64,000 nucleotides of DNA from Aquipuribacter hungaricus (lineage in GTDB: Bacteria; Actinomycetota; Actinomycetes; Actinomycetales; JBBAYJ01): NCBI RefSeq assembly GCF_042663885.1, contig NZ_JBHSXV010000001.1; one strand, 5' to 3'. The position numbers were made by a program, and so were the translations under genes. Numbering within the stretch: the stretch's first letter is position 1; each line of letters starts with the position of its first letter. The notes below the pieces were generated by a model. The model was not told where the DNA came from. It saw only the letters and a list, made by a program, of their open reading frames with translations, and searched no databases. Shown one piece after another: positions 28,564 through 36,205 of this stretch.

Positions 28564-29943
28564 ATGGACCGACGCATCCTCGGGCTCGAGACGGAGTACG
28601 GCGTCACCTGCGCGTTCGAGGGGACCCGGCGGCTCAGCCCGGACGAGGTGGCCCGCTACCTGTTCCGCAAGGTCGTGTCGTGGGGCAGGTCCAGCAACGT
28701 CTTCCTCCGCAACGGCTCCCGGCTGTACCTCGACGTCGGCTCGCACCCGGAGTACGCCACCGCCGAGTGCGACGACGTGCGCACCCTCGTCGTCCACGAC
28801 CGGGCCGGCGAGCGGATCCTCGAGGGCCTGGCCACCGACGCCGAGGCGCGGCTGCGCGAGGAGGGCGTCAACGGCGAGGTCTACCTGTTCAAGAACAACA
28901 CCGACTCCGCCGGCAACTCCTACGGCTGCCACGAGAACTACCTGGTGAGCCGCCACGGCGAGTTCAGCCGGCTGTCGGACACGCTCATCCCGTTCCTCGT
29001 GTCGAGGCAGCTCGTCGCCGGCGCCGGCAAGGTCACCCACACGCCCCGCGGGGCGCTGTACTCGCTGTCGCAGCGGGCCGACCACATCTGGGAGGGCGTC
29101 TCCAGCGCCACCACCCGGAGCCGGCCGATCATCAACACCCGCGACGAGCCGCACGCCGACGCCGAGCACTTCCGCCGCCTGCACGTCATCGTCGGCGACT
29201 CCTCCATGTCGGAGACGACCACGCTGCTCAAGGTCGGCGCGACCGACCTCGTGCTGCGGATGGTCGAGGCCGGGCACCCCGTGCGGGACATGACGCTGGA
29301 GAACCCGATCCGCGCCATCCGCGAGATCAGCCACGACCTCACCGGGCGGCGCACCGTGCGCCTGGCCAGCGGGCGCACCGCCTCCGCGCTGGACATCCAG
29401 GGCGAGTACCTGCAGCGCGCCAAGGCGTTCGTCGAGGCCGGCGGCACGGCCGACGCGGTCGGCACGTCGCAGGGGACGTTCAAGCAGGTCCTCGACCTCT
29501 GGGAGCGGGCGCTGCGCGCGGTGGAGACCGAGGACCTGTCGCTCGTGGAGCGGGAGATCGACTGGGTGATCAAGTACCGGCTGCTGCAGCGGTACATGGA
29601 GAAGCACTCGCTCGAGCTCGACGACCCGCGCATCGCCCGGCTCGACCTCGCCTACCACGACATCAACCGCAACCGGGGGCTGTACTTCCTGCTCGCCCGG
29701 CGGGGGATGGTCGAGCGGGTGAGCCGCGACCTGGAGGTCTTCGAGGCCACGGTGGTCCCGCCGCAGACCACGCGCGCCAAGCTGCGCGGCGACTTCGTCC
29801 GCGCGGCGCAGGAGAAGCACCGCGACTTCACCGTGGACTGGGTGCACCTCAAGCTCAACGACCAGGCCCAGCGGACCGTGCTGTGCAAGGACCCGTTCCG
29901 CTCCGTCGACGAGCGCGTCGAGAGGCTCATCGCCGGGATGTGA
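28564..29943 (+). CDS. pafA: Pup-protein ligase PafA
   Basis: A 459-residue glutamine-synthetase-like ligase that activates the C-terminal glutamate of Pup with ATP and links it to substrate lysines. The N-terminus GLETEYGVTC is homologous to Dop but lacks the Dop loop. The catalytic aspartate is D57 in YLDVGSHPEYATAE, and LFKNNTDSAGNSYGCHENY binds metal and nucleotide. Length matches the family. A leaderless promoter suggests it is transcribed independently of pup-prcBA. An FKBP lipoprotein gene follows after 59 bases. Confidence 0.96.
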   Translation: MDRRILGLETEYGVTCAFEGTRRLSPDEVARYLFRKVVSWGRSSNVFLRNGSRLYLDVGSHPEYATAECDDVRTLVVHDRAGERILEGLATDAEARLREEGVNGEVYLFKNNTDSAGNSYGCHENYLVSRHGEFSRLSDTLIPFLVSRQLVAGAGKVTHTPRGALYSLSQRADHIWEGVSSATTRSRPIINTRDEPHADAEHFRRLHVIVGDSSMSETTTLLKVGATDLVLRMVEAGHPVRDMTLENPIRAIREISHDLTGRRTVRLASGRTASALDIQGEYLQRAKAFVEAGGTADAVGTSQGTFKQVLDLWERALRAVETEDLSLVEREIDWVIKYRLLQRYMEKHSLELDDPRIARLDLAYHDINRNRGLYFLLARRGMVERVSRDLEVFEATVVPPQTTRAKLRGDFVRAAQEKHRDFTVDWVHLKLNDQAQRTVLCKDPFRSVDERVERLIAGM

Positions 29944-29988
29944 CGCAGGGCTGCCCCGCCCGTACAGGCTGCACCCAGGCTCAGCCCG

Positions 29989-29994
29989 TAGGCT
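29989..29994 (+). promoter_or_regulatory. -10 box for the FKBP lipoprotein
   Basis: TAGGCT ends eight bases before the ATG at 30003 with no ribosome site, so translation should be leaderless or nearly so. Confidence 0.45.
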
Positions 29995-30002
29995 CAGCGG
30001 CG

Positions 30003-31061
30003 ATGACGTCTGACCTGGGGCTGCTGCGCCCCCTCCGTCCTGCCCGTCCGACCGTGCGCCGTGCCGCGCGCGCCGGTGCCGCCGCCGCGGCCGCCGCCCT
30101 GGTCCTCGCTGCCTGCGGTGACGACGCCTCCGGGGGAGAGGGCGGCGACGCCGCCGAGCCCGCCGGCGACCTGGGCGCGATCGAGGTCGAGGGGGACTTC
30201 GGCGAGGAGCCGACCCTCACCTTCGACACCCCCTTCGCCCTCGAGGAGTCCGACAGCACGACCCTCAGCGAGGGCGACGGCGAGGCGATCGAGGACGGCG
30301 ACACCGTGACGATCGACTACACCGTCGTCTCCGGCGCCGACGGCTCCACGCTGGACACCAGCTTCGGCGCCACCTCGATCAGCCTGCCGCTCGTCGAGGG
30401 GCAGACCACGCCCGCCCTGGTCGACGCCCTCGTGGGGGAGACCCTCGGCTCGCGCGTCCTCGTCGCCGTGGCCCCCGAGCAGCCCACCGACGGTGCCTCC
30501 GCGGCGCCCTCGCCGGCCGCGGGCGACCCCGCCGCCGACACCATCATCTTCGTCCTCGACCTGCTCGAGGTCGTCCCCGAGCGCGCCGACGGCGAGCCGG
30601 TCGAGCCGCCCGCGGGCACCCCCGTCGTCTCCACCGACGAGGCCGGCGACGTGACCGGCGTGGACGTCGCGGGCATCACGCCGCCAGAGGGCCTGGTCGT
30701 CACCCCCGTCCTCCAGGGCGACGGCGACGTCGTCGGCGCGGGCGACACGGTGACCATCCACTACACCGGTGTCCTCGCCGCCGACGGCGTCGAGTTCGAC
30801 TCGTCCTGGTCCCGCGGTGCGGCGACCACGTTCCCGCTCGGCAACCTCATCGCGGGCTGGCAGCAGGGCCTGGAGGGCGTCGCCGTCGGCAGCCGCGTGG
30901 TGCTGCAGGTGCCCGCCGAGCTCGGCTACGGCGAGCAGGGCAGCCCCCCCACCATCCCGGCGGACGCCGACCTCGTGTTCGTCATCGACGTGCTCGACAC
31001 CCAGGCCGCCCCCGAGGCCCCGGCCGAGCCGTCCTCACCGGCCCCGGCACCCTCGGAGTAG
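30003..31061 (+). CDS. FKBP-type peptidyl-prolyl isomerase lipoprotein with two FKBP-like modules
   Basis: A 352-residue exported lipoprotein assisting folding of extracytoplasmic proteins. The signal peptide ends in LAAC with C38 lipidated. A first FKBP-like module (about residues 85-190, starting EDGDTVTIDYTVVSGADG) lacks several consensus positions and is probably degenerate. The second (about 240-340) is canonical: GDTVTIHYTGVL, FDSSWSRGAATTFPLG, GWQQGLEGVAVGSR and AELGYGEQGSPPTIPADADLVF. A Pro/Ala/Ser tail ends the protein. Its place between pafA and the WYL regulator is typical for actinomycetes. Confidence 0.9.
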   Translation: MTSDLGLLRPLRPARPTVRRAARAGAAAAAAALVLAACGDDASGGEGGDAAEPAGDLGAIEVEGDFGEEPTLTFDTPFALEESDSTTLSEGDGEAIEDGDTVTIDYTVVSGADGSTLDTSFGATSISLPLVEGQTTPALVDALVGETLGSRVLVAVAPEQPTDGASAAPSPAAGDPAADTIIFVLDLLEVVPERADGEPVEPPAGTPVVSTDEAGDVTGVDVAGITPPEGLVVTPVLQGDGDVVGAGDTVTIHYTGVLAADGVEFDSSWSRGAATTFPLGNLIAGWQQGLEGVAVGSRVVLQVPAELGYGEQGSPPTIPADADLVFVIDVLDTQAAPEAPAEPSSPAPAPSE

Positions 31062-31064
31062 CAG

Positions 31065-31070
31065 TAGCCT
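31065..31070 (+). promoter_or_regulatory. -10 box for pafBC
   Basis: TAGCCT lies 46 bases before the GTG at 31117. The predicted leader of about 40 bases begins at the foot of the hairpin at 31074-31100 and ends in a strong ribosome site. Confidence 0.4.
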
Positions 31071-31073
31071 CTC

Positions 31074-31100
31074 GCGCGCGGCCGCCTGTCGGCCGCGCGC
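31074..31100 (+). terminator. Hairpin between the FKBP gene and pafBC
   Basis: Perfect 11-base-pair stem (31074-31084 with 31090-31100) and a five-base loop, directly in front of the gggaggagggg ribosome site of pafBC and 12 bases after the FKBP stop. It may be the FKBP terminator or a leader structure of pafBC. Confidence 0.55.
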
Positions 31101-31116
31101 GGGAGGAGGGGTCGCG

Positions 31117-33252
31117 GTGTCGGCGCAGCGGACGGAACGCCTGCTCAACCTCGTCATCGCGCTGCGCGCCACCCGTCGTGGGATGCGGCGGGAGGACCTG
31201 CGCCGCGCGGTGCCGCAGTACGCCGCGTCCCCGAACGAGGCCGCCTTCGAGCGGATGTTCGAGCGCGACAAGGAGGACCTCCGCGAGATCGGGGTCCCGA
31301 TCGTCACCCTGGCCAGCGACGTGCTCGTCGACGCCGAGGACGCCTACCGCATCGACGCGGGGGCCTACGAGCTCCCCCCGGTGACCTTCACCCCGGCCGA
31401 GGTCGCCGTGCTCGGGCTCGCCGCGCACGTCTGGCAGCAGGCCGCGCTGGCCGTGCCCGCCGCCCGCGCCCTCACCAAGCTCAAGGCCGTCGGTGCCGCC
31501 GACGACCCGCTGCTGGCCGCGGGCGCCGGGCGCGACCTGGCCGGGCTCGTCGACCCGGTGGTCCGCACCGTGGAGCCCGCCTTCCAGCCGCTGCACGACG
31601 CGCTGCGCCTGGGCCGGGTGGTGCGCTTCTCCTACCGCCGCCCCGGCGCCGAGCCCGTCCGCCGCACCGTGGAGCCGTGGCGCCTCGTGCTGCGCTCGGG
31701 GACCTGGTACCTGGTCGGGCTCGACCTGGACCGCGACGCCGCCCGGGTGTTCCGGCTCAGCCGGATCGAGGGGGCGGTGAGCACCGTCCGCGGCCGCCGC
31801 GCCGGACCGGTGCCGGAGGAGTCCGTCGTCCTGGACGCGCTGCACGTCCTCAGCGCCGCCGAGGCCCCCGCCCGCGACGGCGCCGAGGTCCGCCGCCCCG
31901 CGCGGCTGCGGCTGCGGCCCGGGCGCGGCGGCCGGCTCCGGGCGATGGCGGTGCGCGGGGGGCACGACCCCGGCGACGGCGAGGAGGTCGAGCTCTGGCT
32001 GCGGGGCGGCCCGGGGGAGCCGGTGTCCGGGTTCGTCGTGGAGGCCGTGGCGTCAGCGGGCGTCGACGTGGCGGTGCTGGAGCCCGACGAGCTGCGCGAC
32101 GCGGTCCGCCGCCAGTGGCAGGGCGTGGCGGCGGCGCACGAGGGTCCCGTCCCCGAGGGCTCCCCGCCGCCGGCGGACGACGAGGCGCCCGGCCCCGTGG
32201 TCCACGGCGCCGGTGCCACGGAGCGCCTCAGCCGGCTGCTGGCCATGGTCCCGTTCGTCCTGCGCCGCGAGGGCGTCACCCTCACCGAGCTGGCCGAGCA
32301 CTTCGAGGTCCCCGAGAAGCAGGTGGTCAAGGACCTCGAGCTCCTGTTCGTCTGCGGCACCCCCGGCCACCTGCCCGACGACCTCATCGAGGCCGACTGG
32401 GAGGGCGGCGTGGTGCGGATCGGCAACGCCGAGCCCATCAGCCGGCCGCTGCGCCTCACGTCGGAGGAGGCGGTCGTCCTGCTCCTGGGGCTCCGCCTGC
32501 TCGCCGACGTCCCGGGCCCGCACGACAGGGCGGCGGTCACCTCGGCGGCCGACACCCTGTCGGCGCTCACCAGCGGCCAGCAGAGCCCGCTCGGGCTCAT
32601 CCCCGACCCCTACGGGCCCCCGACCCACGCGGCCACCGTGACGACGGCCCTCGTGCAGCACCGCCGGCTCCGGCTCCGCTACCTCAGCGCGGGCCGCGAC
32701 GAGCTCGCCGAGCGGGAGGTCGACCCGTACCGGATCGTCTCCGACGCGGGCCGGCACTACCTCGAGGGCTGGTGCCACCGGGCCGAGCAGGTGCGCCTGT
32801 TCCGGCTGGACCGGGTCGTCCAGGCCGAGGTGCTCGACGTGCCCGCCGGCCGGGGTCCCGCCGCCCAGCCGCACGAGCCGCGGGCCCCCGGCGGCCAGGT
32901 CCCGCACGGCGCCGCCGACACCTCGGTCGTCCTGCGGCTGCACCGCGGCGCCCACTGGGTCGCCGAGCACTACGCCGCCGTGCCGGTGGTGCGCGCCGGC
33001 CACGACGCCCCCGCCCCGGAGGGCGCCCTGGACGTCAGGCTCCGGGTCGCGGACCCCGAGCGGGTCGTCCGCCTCGTGCTGGGCCTGGGGGGCCGGGCGG
33101 AGGTGCTGGCCCCGGGGGCGGTCCGTGCCGCCGTCGCCTCCGCCGCGGCAGCCGCGCTGGCCCGTCCGGCCCCCGCCGGGGCCACGGTGGGTGCGGCCGG
33201 CGGCGTCCCGGTGGCCGGGCCCGGGGGGGCCGACCGTCACCCGTCCGGGTGA
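31117..33252 (+). CDS. pafBC: PafBC fusion: WYL-domain DNA-damage transcription activator
   Basis: A 711-residue regulator equal to PafB and PafC joined in one chain; many actinomycetes have two genes. PafBC activates the RecA/LexA-independent mycobacterial DNA-damage response. The first half has a winged-helix N-terminus (TERLLNLVIALRATRRGMRREDL), a WYL domain with TWYLVGLDLDRDAARVFRLSRIEG, and a C-terminal extension. After a Pro/Asp-rich linker (about residues 345-365) the second half repeats this order: LSRLLAMVPFVLRREGVTLTEL, then HYLEGWCHRAEQVRLFRLDRV. The second WYL motif has His for Trp. GTG at 31117 follows a strong gggaggagggg ribosome site. Natural fusions are known, for example in Arthrobacter. 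Confidence 0.93.
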   Translation: MSAQRTERLLNLVIALRATRRGMRREDLRRAVPQYAASPNEAAFERMFERDKEDLREIGVPIVTLASDVLVDAEDAYRIDAGAYELPPVTFTPAEVAVLGLAAHVWQQAALAVPAARALTKLKAVGAADDPLLAAGAGRDLAGLVDPVVRTVEPAFQPLHDALRLGRVVRFSYRRPGAEPVRRTVEPWRLVLRSGTWYLVGLDLDRDAARVFRLSRIEGAVSTVRGRRAGPVPEESVVLDALHVLSAAEAPARDGAEVRRPARLRLRPGRGGRLRAMAVRGGHDPGDGEEVELWLRGGPGEPVSGFVVEAVASAGVDVAVLEPDELRDAVRRQWQGVAAAHEGPVPEGSPPPADDEAPGPVVHGAGATERLSRLLAMVPFVLRREGVTLTELAEHFEVPEKQVVKDLELLFVCGTPGHLPDDLIEADWEGGVVRIGNAEPISRPLRLTSEEAVVLLLGLRLLADVPGPHDRAAVTSAADTLSALTSGQQSPLGLIPDPYGPPTHAATVTTALVQHRRLRLRYLSAGRDELAEREVDPYRIVSDAGRHYLEGWCHRAEQVRLFRLDRVVQAEVLDVPAGRGPAAQPHEPRAPGGQVPHGAADTSVVLRLHRGAHWVAEHYAAVPVVRAGHDAPAPEGALDVRLRVADPERVVRLVLGLGGRAEVLAPGAVRAAVASAAAAALARPAPAGATVGAAGGVPVAGPGGADRHPSG

Positions 33253-33349
33253 GCCGTTCAAGTTCTCGCCGCGCCGTGCCGAACGGGTTCTCATGGGAGC
33301 CACAGAGGCGCCCCGCGAAGGCCCCGGAGGGGCCGAGGAGGAGGGTGAG

Positions 33350-33709
33350 ATGACGGTCATCAAGGCGTCCTGCCCGTCGTGCGGTGATGTCGAGCTCACC
33401 CCGCGACAGGTCCGGCTGGTGGTGTGCTCCCTTGAGGAGCGCAGCTTCTACAGCTTCACGTGCACCGCGTGCAACGACGTGGTCCGCAAGCCCGCGGGCG
33501 GCGACGTGGTCGCGCTCCTGCGCACCGGCGGCGTCCTGCCGGAGCGGTGGGTCATCCCCGCCGAGGTGCTCGAGGTCCACGAGGGCCCCGCGCTGTCCCA
33601 CGACGACCTGCTCGACTTCTGCCTGTGGCTGGAGTCCGCCGACCTGCTCGCCGCGGCCGCCTCGGCCGTCGACGGCGGCCGCACCGCCGGGGAGTCCGCG
33701 ACCCTCTGA
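33350..33709 (+). CDS. Zinc-ribbon hypothetical protein
   Basis: A 119-residue cytoplasmic protein. The N-terminal CPSCGDVEL and CTACNDVV form a C-x2-C ... C-x2-C zinc ribbon (about residues 8-40); the rest is helical and acidic. This protein is familiar downstream of the PafB/PafC genes and upstream of tatA in actinomycetes, but has no established function. I start at the ATG at 33350 because gaggagggtgag is a strong ribosome site; an in-frame ATG at 33293 would add 19 Glu/Gly-rich residues. RNA, DNA or protein binding is possible. Confidence 0.75.
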   Translation: MTVIKASCPSCGDVELTPRQVRLVVCSLEERSFYSFTCTACNDVVRKPAGGDVVALLRTGGVLPERWVIPAEVLEVHEGPALSHDDLLDFCLWLESADLLAAAASAVDGGRTAGESATL

Positions 33710-33764
33710 GCGCCCTGCCCGCGCGGTGACCCCGTGCGCGGTCGGACCCGGCCCGGCGACCGGC

Positions 33765-33770
33765 TAGCGT
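33765..33770 (+). promoter_or_regulatory. Leaderless -10 box for the small membrane protein
   Basis: TAGCGT ends seven bases before the GTG at 33778. This favours that GTG over one at 33769, which would lie inside the promoter. Confidence 0.5.
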
Positions 33771-33777
33771 GTCGGTC

Positions 33778-33957
33778 GTGGGCTGGTTCCTGATCTGCGC
33801 GGCGATCGCGCTCCTGGGGCTGGTCTACCTGTTCTTCCACGCCCGCGCCGTGTGGCGGAAGGTCCGGCTGCTCCTGGCCGAGCTGGACGCCGCGGCGCGC
33901 CGCGCGGAGGAGGCGTCACGGCCCGGGCGGCCATCCGGTGCGCCCGGGGCGACGTAG
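33778..33957 (+). CDS. Small single-span membrane protein
   Basis: A 59-residue protein: one N-terminal transmembrane helix (about residues 2-22, GWFLICAAIALLGLVYLFF), then a basic stretch (HARAVWRKVR), an amphipathic helix with alternating Leu/Ala/Glu, and a short Pro/Gly tail. The layout (one helix plus amphipathic helix) resembles TatA in form, and it lies immediately before tatA, but the TatA hinge is absent. Function unknown. Confidence 0.65.
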   Translation: MGWFLICAAIALLGLVYLFFHARAVWRKVRLLLAELDAAARRAEEASRPGRPSGAPGAT

Positions 33958-33960
33958 ACT
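33955..33960 (+). promoter_or_regulatory. Possible -10 box for tatA
   Basis: TAGACT overlaps the stop codon of the small membrane protein and lies 29 bases before the tatA ATG. The short leader contains the perfect ribosome site ggaggt at 33978-33983. Confidence 0.4.
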
Positions 33961-33989
33961 CGGGTACATCCACCTATGGAGGTAGGCGC

Positions 33990-34274
33990 ATGCTCCGGAA
34001 CCTCTTCGACCAGCCGCTCGCGCTCGTCGTCATCCTCGTGCTCGTCGTCGTGCTCTTCGGCGCCTCCCGTCTCCCCAACGCCGCCCGCCAGGTCGGCCGG
34101 TCGATGCGGATCTTCAAGTCCGAGGTCAAGGAGATGAAGAACGACGGGAAGGACGAGACCGCCAACAAGCGTGCCGCCACCGACCCGCTCGAGGGCCGCG
34201 TCGTCTCCGAGGAGCACGGACCCGTGGTGGACCCCCTCGACGAGCGGGCCGACACCGTCCGCCGCGACCTCTGA
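33990..34274 (+). CDS. tatA: Sec-independent translocase subunit TatA
   Basis: A 94-residue pore component of the twin-arginine pathway, which exports folded proteins. The order is a short N-terminus, a transmembrane helix (about residues 9-25), the hinge and FGASRLPNAARQVGRSMRIFKSEVKEM amphipathic helix, then an acidic unstructured tail. The conserved Phe-Gly after the helix is present (LFGASRLP). The ggaggt site sets the ATG at 33990. tatC follows 32 bases downstream; tatB is not in the window, as usual for actinomycetes where it sits elsewhere. Confidence 0.93.
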   Translation: MLRNLFDQPLALVVILVLVVVLFGASRLPNAARQVGRSMRIFKSEVKEMKNDGKDETANKRAATDPLEGRVVSEEHGPVVDPLDERADTVRRDL

Positions 34275-34306
34275 GCCTCGCCCACCCCTGCTGACGGCGA
34301 CCTCCC

Positions 34307-35131
34307 GTGCTCCGGCGTGCCCGCAACCCTGAGGGGCGGATGCCGCTGCGCGCCCACCTGGTGGAGCTGCGCAACCGCCTGATCGTGGCGGGGATCGCCG
34401 TCCTCGTGCTGGCCGTCGCCGGGTGGTACGTGTACGAACCGCTCATCGCCGAGCTGGTCCGGCCCCTGCAGGTGGCCTCGGACGTCAACGGCCAGGAGCT
34501 GGAGCTCCGCTTCGGCTCGCCGACCGAGGCCTTCGACCAGCGGATCAAGCTGTCGCTGTGGATCGGCGTCATCGCCTCGAGCCCGGTGTGGATCTACCAG
34601 CTGTGGGCGTTCATCACGCCGGGCCTGACGAAGAAGGAACGCTGGTACGCGGTCGCGTTCCTGGCGGCGTCCGTGCCCCTGTTCCTGGCGGGCATCGCGC
34701 TGGCGTGGCTGGTGCTGCCGAACGCGTTCATCTTCCTCACGGGGCTCAACCCGGACGAGGTCGGCAGCCTCTTCGACTTCAGCCTCTACCTGGGGTTCGT
34801 CACGCGGATCGCCCTGGGCTTCGGCATCGCGTTCCTGCTGCCGGTCGTCATGGTCGCGCTCAACTTCGCCGGCCTGGCCAGCGGGCACGGGCTGCTCAAG
34901 GGCTGGCGGGTGGCCATCGTCGCCTCGTTCGTCTTCGCCGCCATCGCCAGCCCGACCCCGGACATCATCGTCATGTTCGCCCTCGCCACCCCCATCGTCG
35001 GGCTGTACTGGATCGCCGTGGCGATAGCGGTGCTCAACGACCGCCGCCGGGCCCGCCGCGACGGCACCGCGGGCCTGGCCGACCACGAGGCCTCCGTGCT
35101 CGAGGACGACGAGGCCTCCCGCATCGACTGA
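34307..35131 (+). CDS. tatC: Sec-independent translocase subunit TatC
   Basis: A 274-residue receptor subunit that recognises twin-arginine signal peptides. Six transmembrane helices are visible. Conserved parts are GRMPLRAHLVELRNRL at the N-terminus (with the essential Glu), the SSPVWIYQLWAFITPGLTKKER loop, and FGIAFLLPVVMVAL. The GTG at 34307 gives the NPEG...MPLR N-terminus typical of relatives; an internal ATG with gaggggcgg upstream would remove 11 residues. A short acidic tail follows the last helix. Confidence 0.93.
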   Translation: MLRRARNPEGRMPLRAHLVELRNRLIVAGIAVLVLAVAGWYVYEPLIAELVRPLQVASDVNGQELELRFGSPTEAFDQRIKLSLWIGVIASSPVWIYQLWAFITPGLTKKERWYAVAFLAASVPLFLAGIALAWLVLPNAFIFLTGLNPDEVGSLFDFSLYLGFVTRIALGFGIAFLLPVVMVALNFAGLASGHGLLKGWRVAIVASFVFAAIASPTPDIIVMFALATPIVGLYWIAVAIAVLNDRRRARRDGTAGLADHEASVLEDDEASRID

Positions 35132-35185
35132 GCGGCGGCTGCCCGGTCCGCGGGCGCCGCGACCGGCGACCGCCCGTCCCGCCGG

Positions 35186-35191
35186 TACCCT
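35186..35191 (+). promoter_or_regulatory. Leaderless -10 box for the lipid kinase gene
   Basis: TACCCT ends six bases before the GTG at 35198, with no ribosome site. Confidence 0.55.
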
Positions 35192-35197
35192 CCGCCC

Positions 35198-36196
35198 GTG
35201 GAGCACCCCCCCGGCCTCGACCTCGGCGACGCCCGCACCGACCGGACCGGGTCCCGCGTCGTGCTGGTCGTCAACCCCTCGAGCGGGGCAGGGCGCGGGG
35301 CCGCCGTCGGCGACGCGGCGCTGACCCGGCTGCGCGGTCTGGGCCACCAGGTCGAGCAGGTGGTGGCACCGGACGCGGCGACCGCCGAGCGCCTGGCCGC
35401 CCGGGCGGTGGCCCGCAGCGGGTCCGACGCCGCCGACGCCCTCGTGGTCGTCGGGGGCGACGGGGTCGTCCACCTCGGCCTCAACGTCGTCGCGGGCACC
35501 GGGGTCCCGCTCGGGGTGGTGCCCGCCGGCACGGGCAACGACCTCGCCCGGGCCTGGGGGCTGCCCTCGGACCCCGTCGCCGCGGTCGACACGGTCGACG
35601 CGTGCCTGCGGCTGCGGTCGGTGCGGCGCCTGGACGCGGTGCGCACGGTTCCGGTGGACGGCGCGGGCGGGGGTCCCCGGTGGGTCGCCGGCGTCGTGGC
35701 CGCCGGCTTCGACGCCGTGGTCAACGAGCGGGCCAACGGCTGGCGCTGGCCGCGCGGGGCGGCCCGCTACAACCTGGCCATCGCCCGGGAGCTCCCCGTC
35801 TTCCGCCCGGTGCCGTACCGCCTCGTGCTCGACGGCGACGTGTGGGAGACCGAGAGCCTGCTCGTCGCGGTCGCCAACACCGCCAGCTACGGCGGCGGGA
35901 TGCGGATCGCCCCGGACGCCTCGGCGACGGACGGGCTGCTCGACGTGGTCGTCGTCCGGCCGGTGCCGCTGCACCGCTTCGTGCGGCTGTTCCCCAAGGT
36001 CTACCGGGGCACCCACGTCGAGCTCGACGTCGTCGAGGTGCGCCGGGCCGCGACGGTGGAGGTCACCGTCGACGGCGGCGGGCGGCACCCGCGCCCGATC
36101 GTCGCCTACGGCGACGGCGAGCGGCTCGGGTCGCTGCCCCGCCGGTTCACCGCGACGCCTGGCGCCGTCGCGGTCCTCGCGCCGCTCCCGACGTAG
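35198..36196 (+). CDS. Diacylglycerol kinase family lipid kinase
   Basis: A 332-residue soluble kinase of the DgkB/YegS/sphingosine-kinase superfamily, phosphorylating diacylglycerol or a related lipid at the membrane face. The N-terminal nucleotide-binding domain shows VVNPSSGAGRG, the GGDG motif in VVVGGDGVVHLGLN, and PAGTGNDLARAWGLP. The C-terminal domain has FDAVVNERANGW and a DGLLDVVVV segment. Its stop codon forms part of the -10 box of the downstream helicase gene. Confidence 0.9.
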   Translation: MEHPPGLDLGDARTDRTGSRVVLVVNPSSGAGRGAAVGDAALTRLRGLGHQVEQVVAPDAATAERLAARAVARSGSDAADALVVVGGDGVVHLGLNVVAGTGVPLGVVPAGTGNDLARAWGLPSDPVAAVDTVDACLRLRSVRRLDAVRTVPVDGAGGGPRWVAGVVAAGFDAVVNERANGWRWPRGAARYNLAIARELPVFRPVPYRLVLDGDVWETESLLVAVANTASYGGGMRIAPDASATDGLLDVVVVRPVPLHRFVRLFPKVYRGTHVELDVVEVRRAATVEVTVDGGGRHPRPIVAYGDGERLGSLPRRFTATPGAVAVLAPLPT

Positions 36197-36199
36197 CCT
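36194..36199 (+). promoter_or_regulatory. Leaderless -10 box for the HelY-type helicase
   Basis: TAGCCT (its first three bases are the stop codon of the lipid kinase) ends six bases before the ATG at 36206. Confidence 0.55.
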
Positions 36200-36205
36200 G
36201 GGGGC

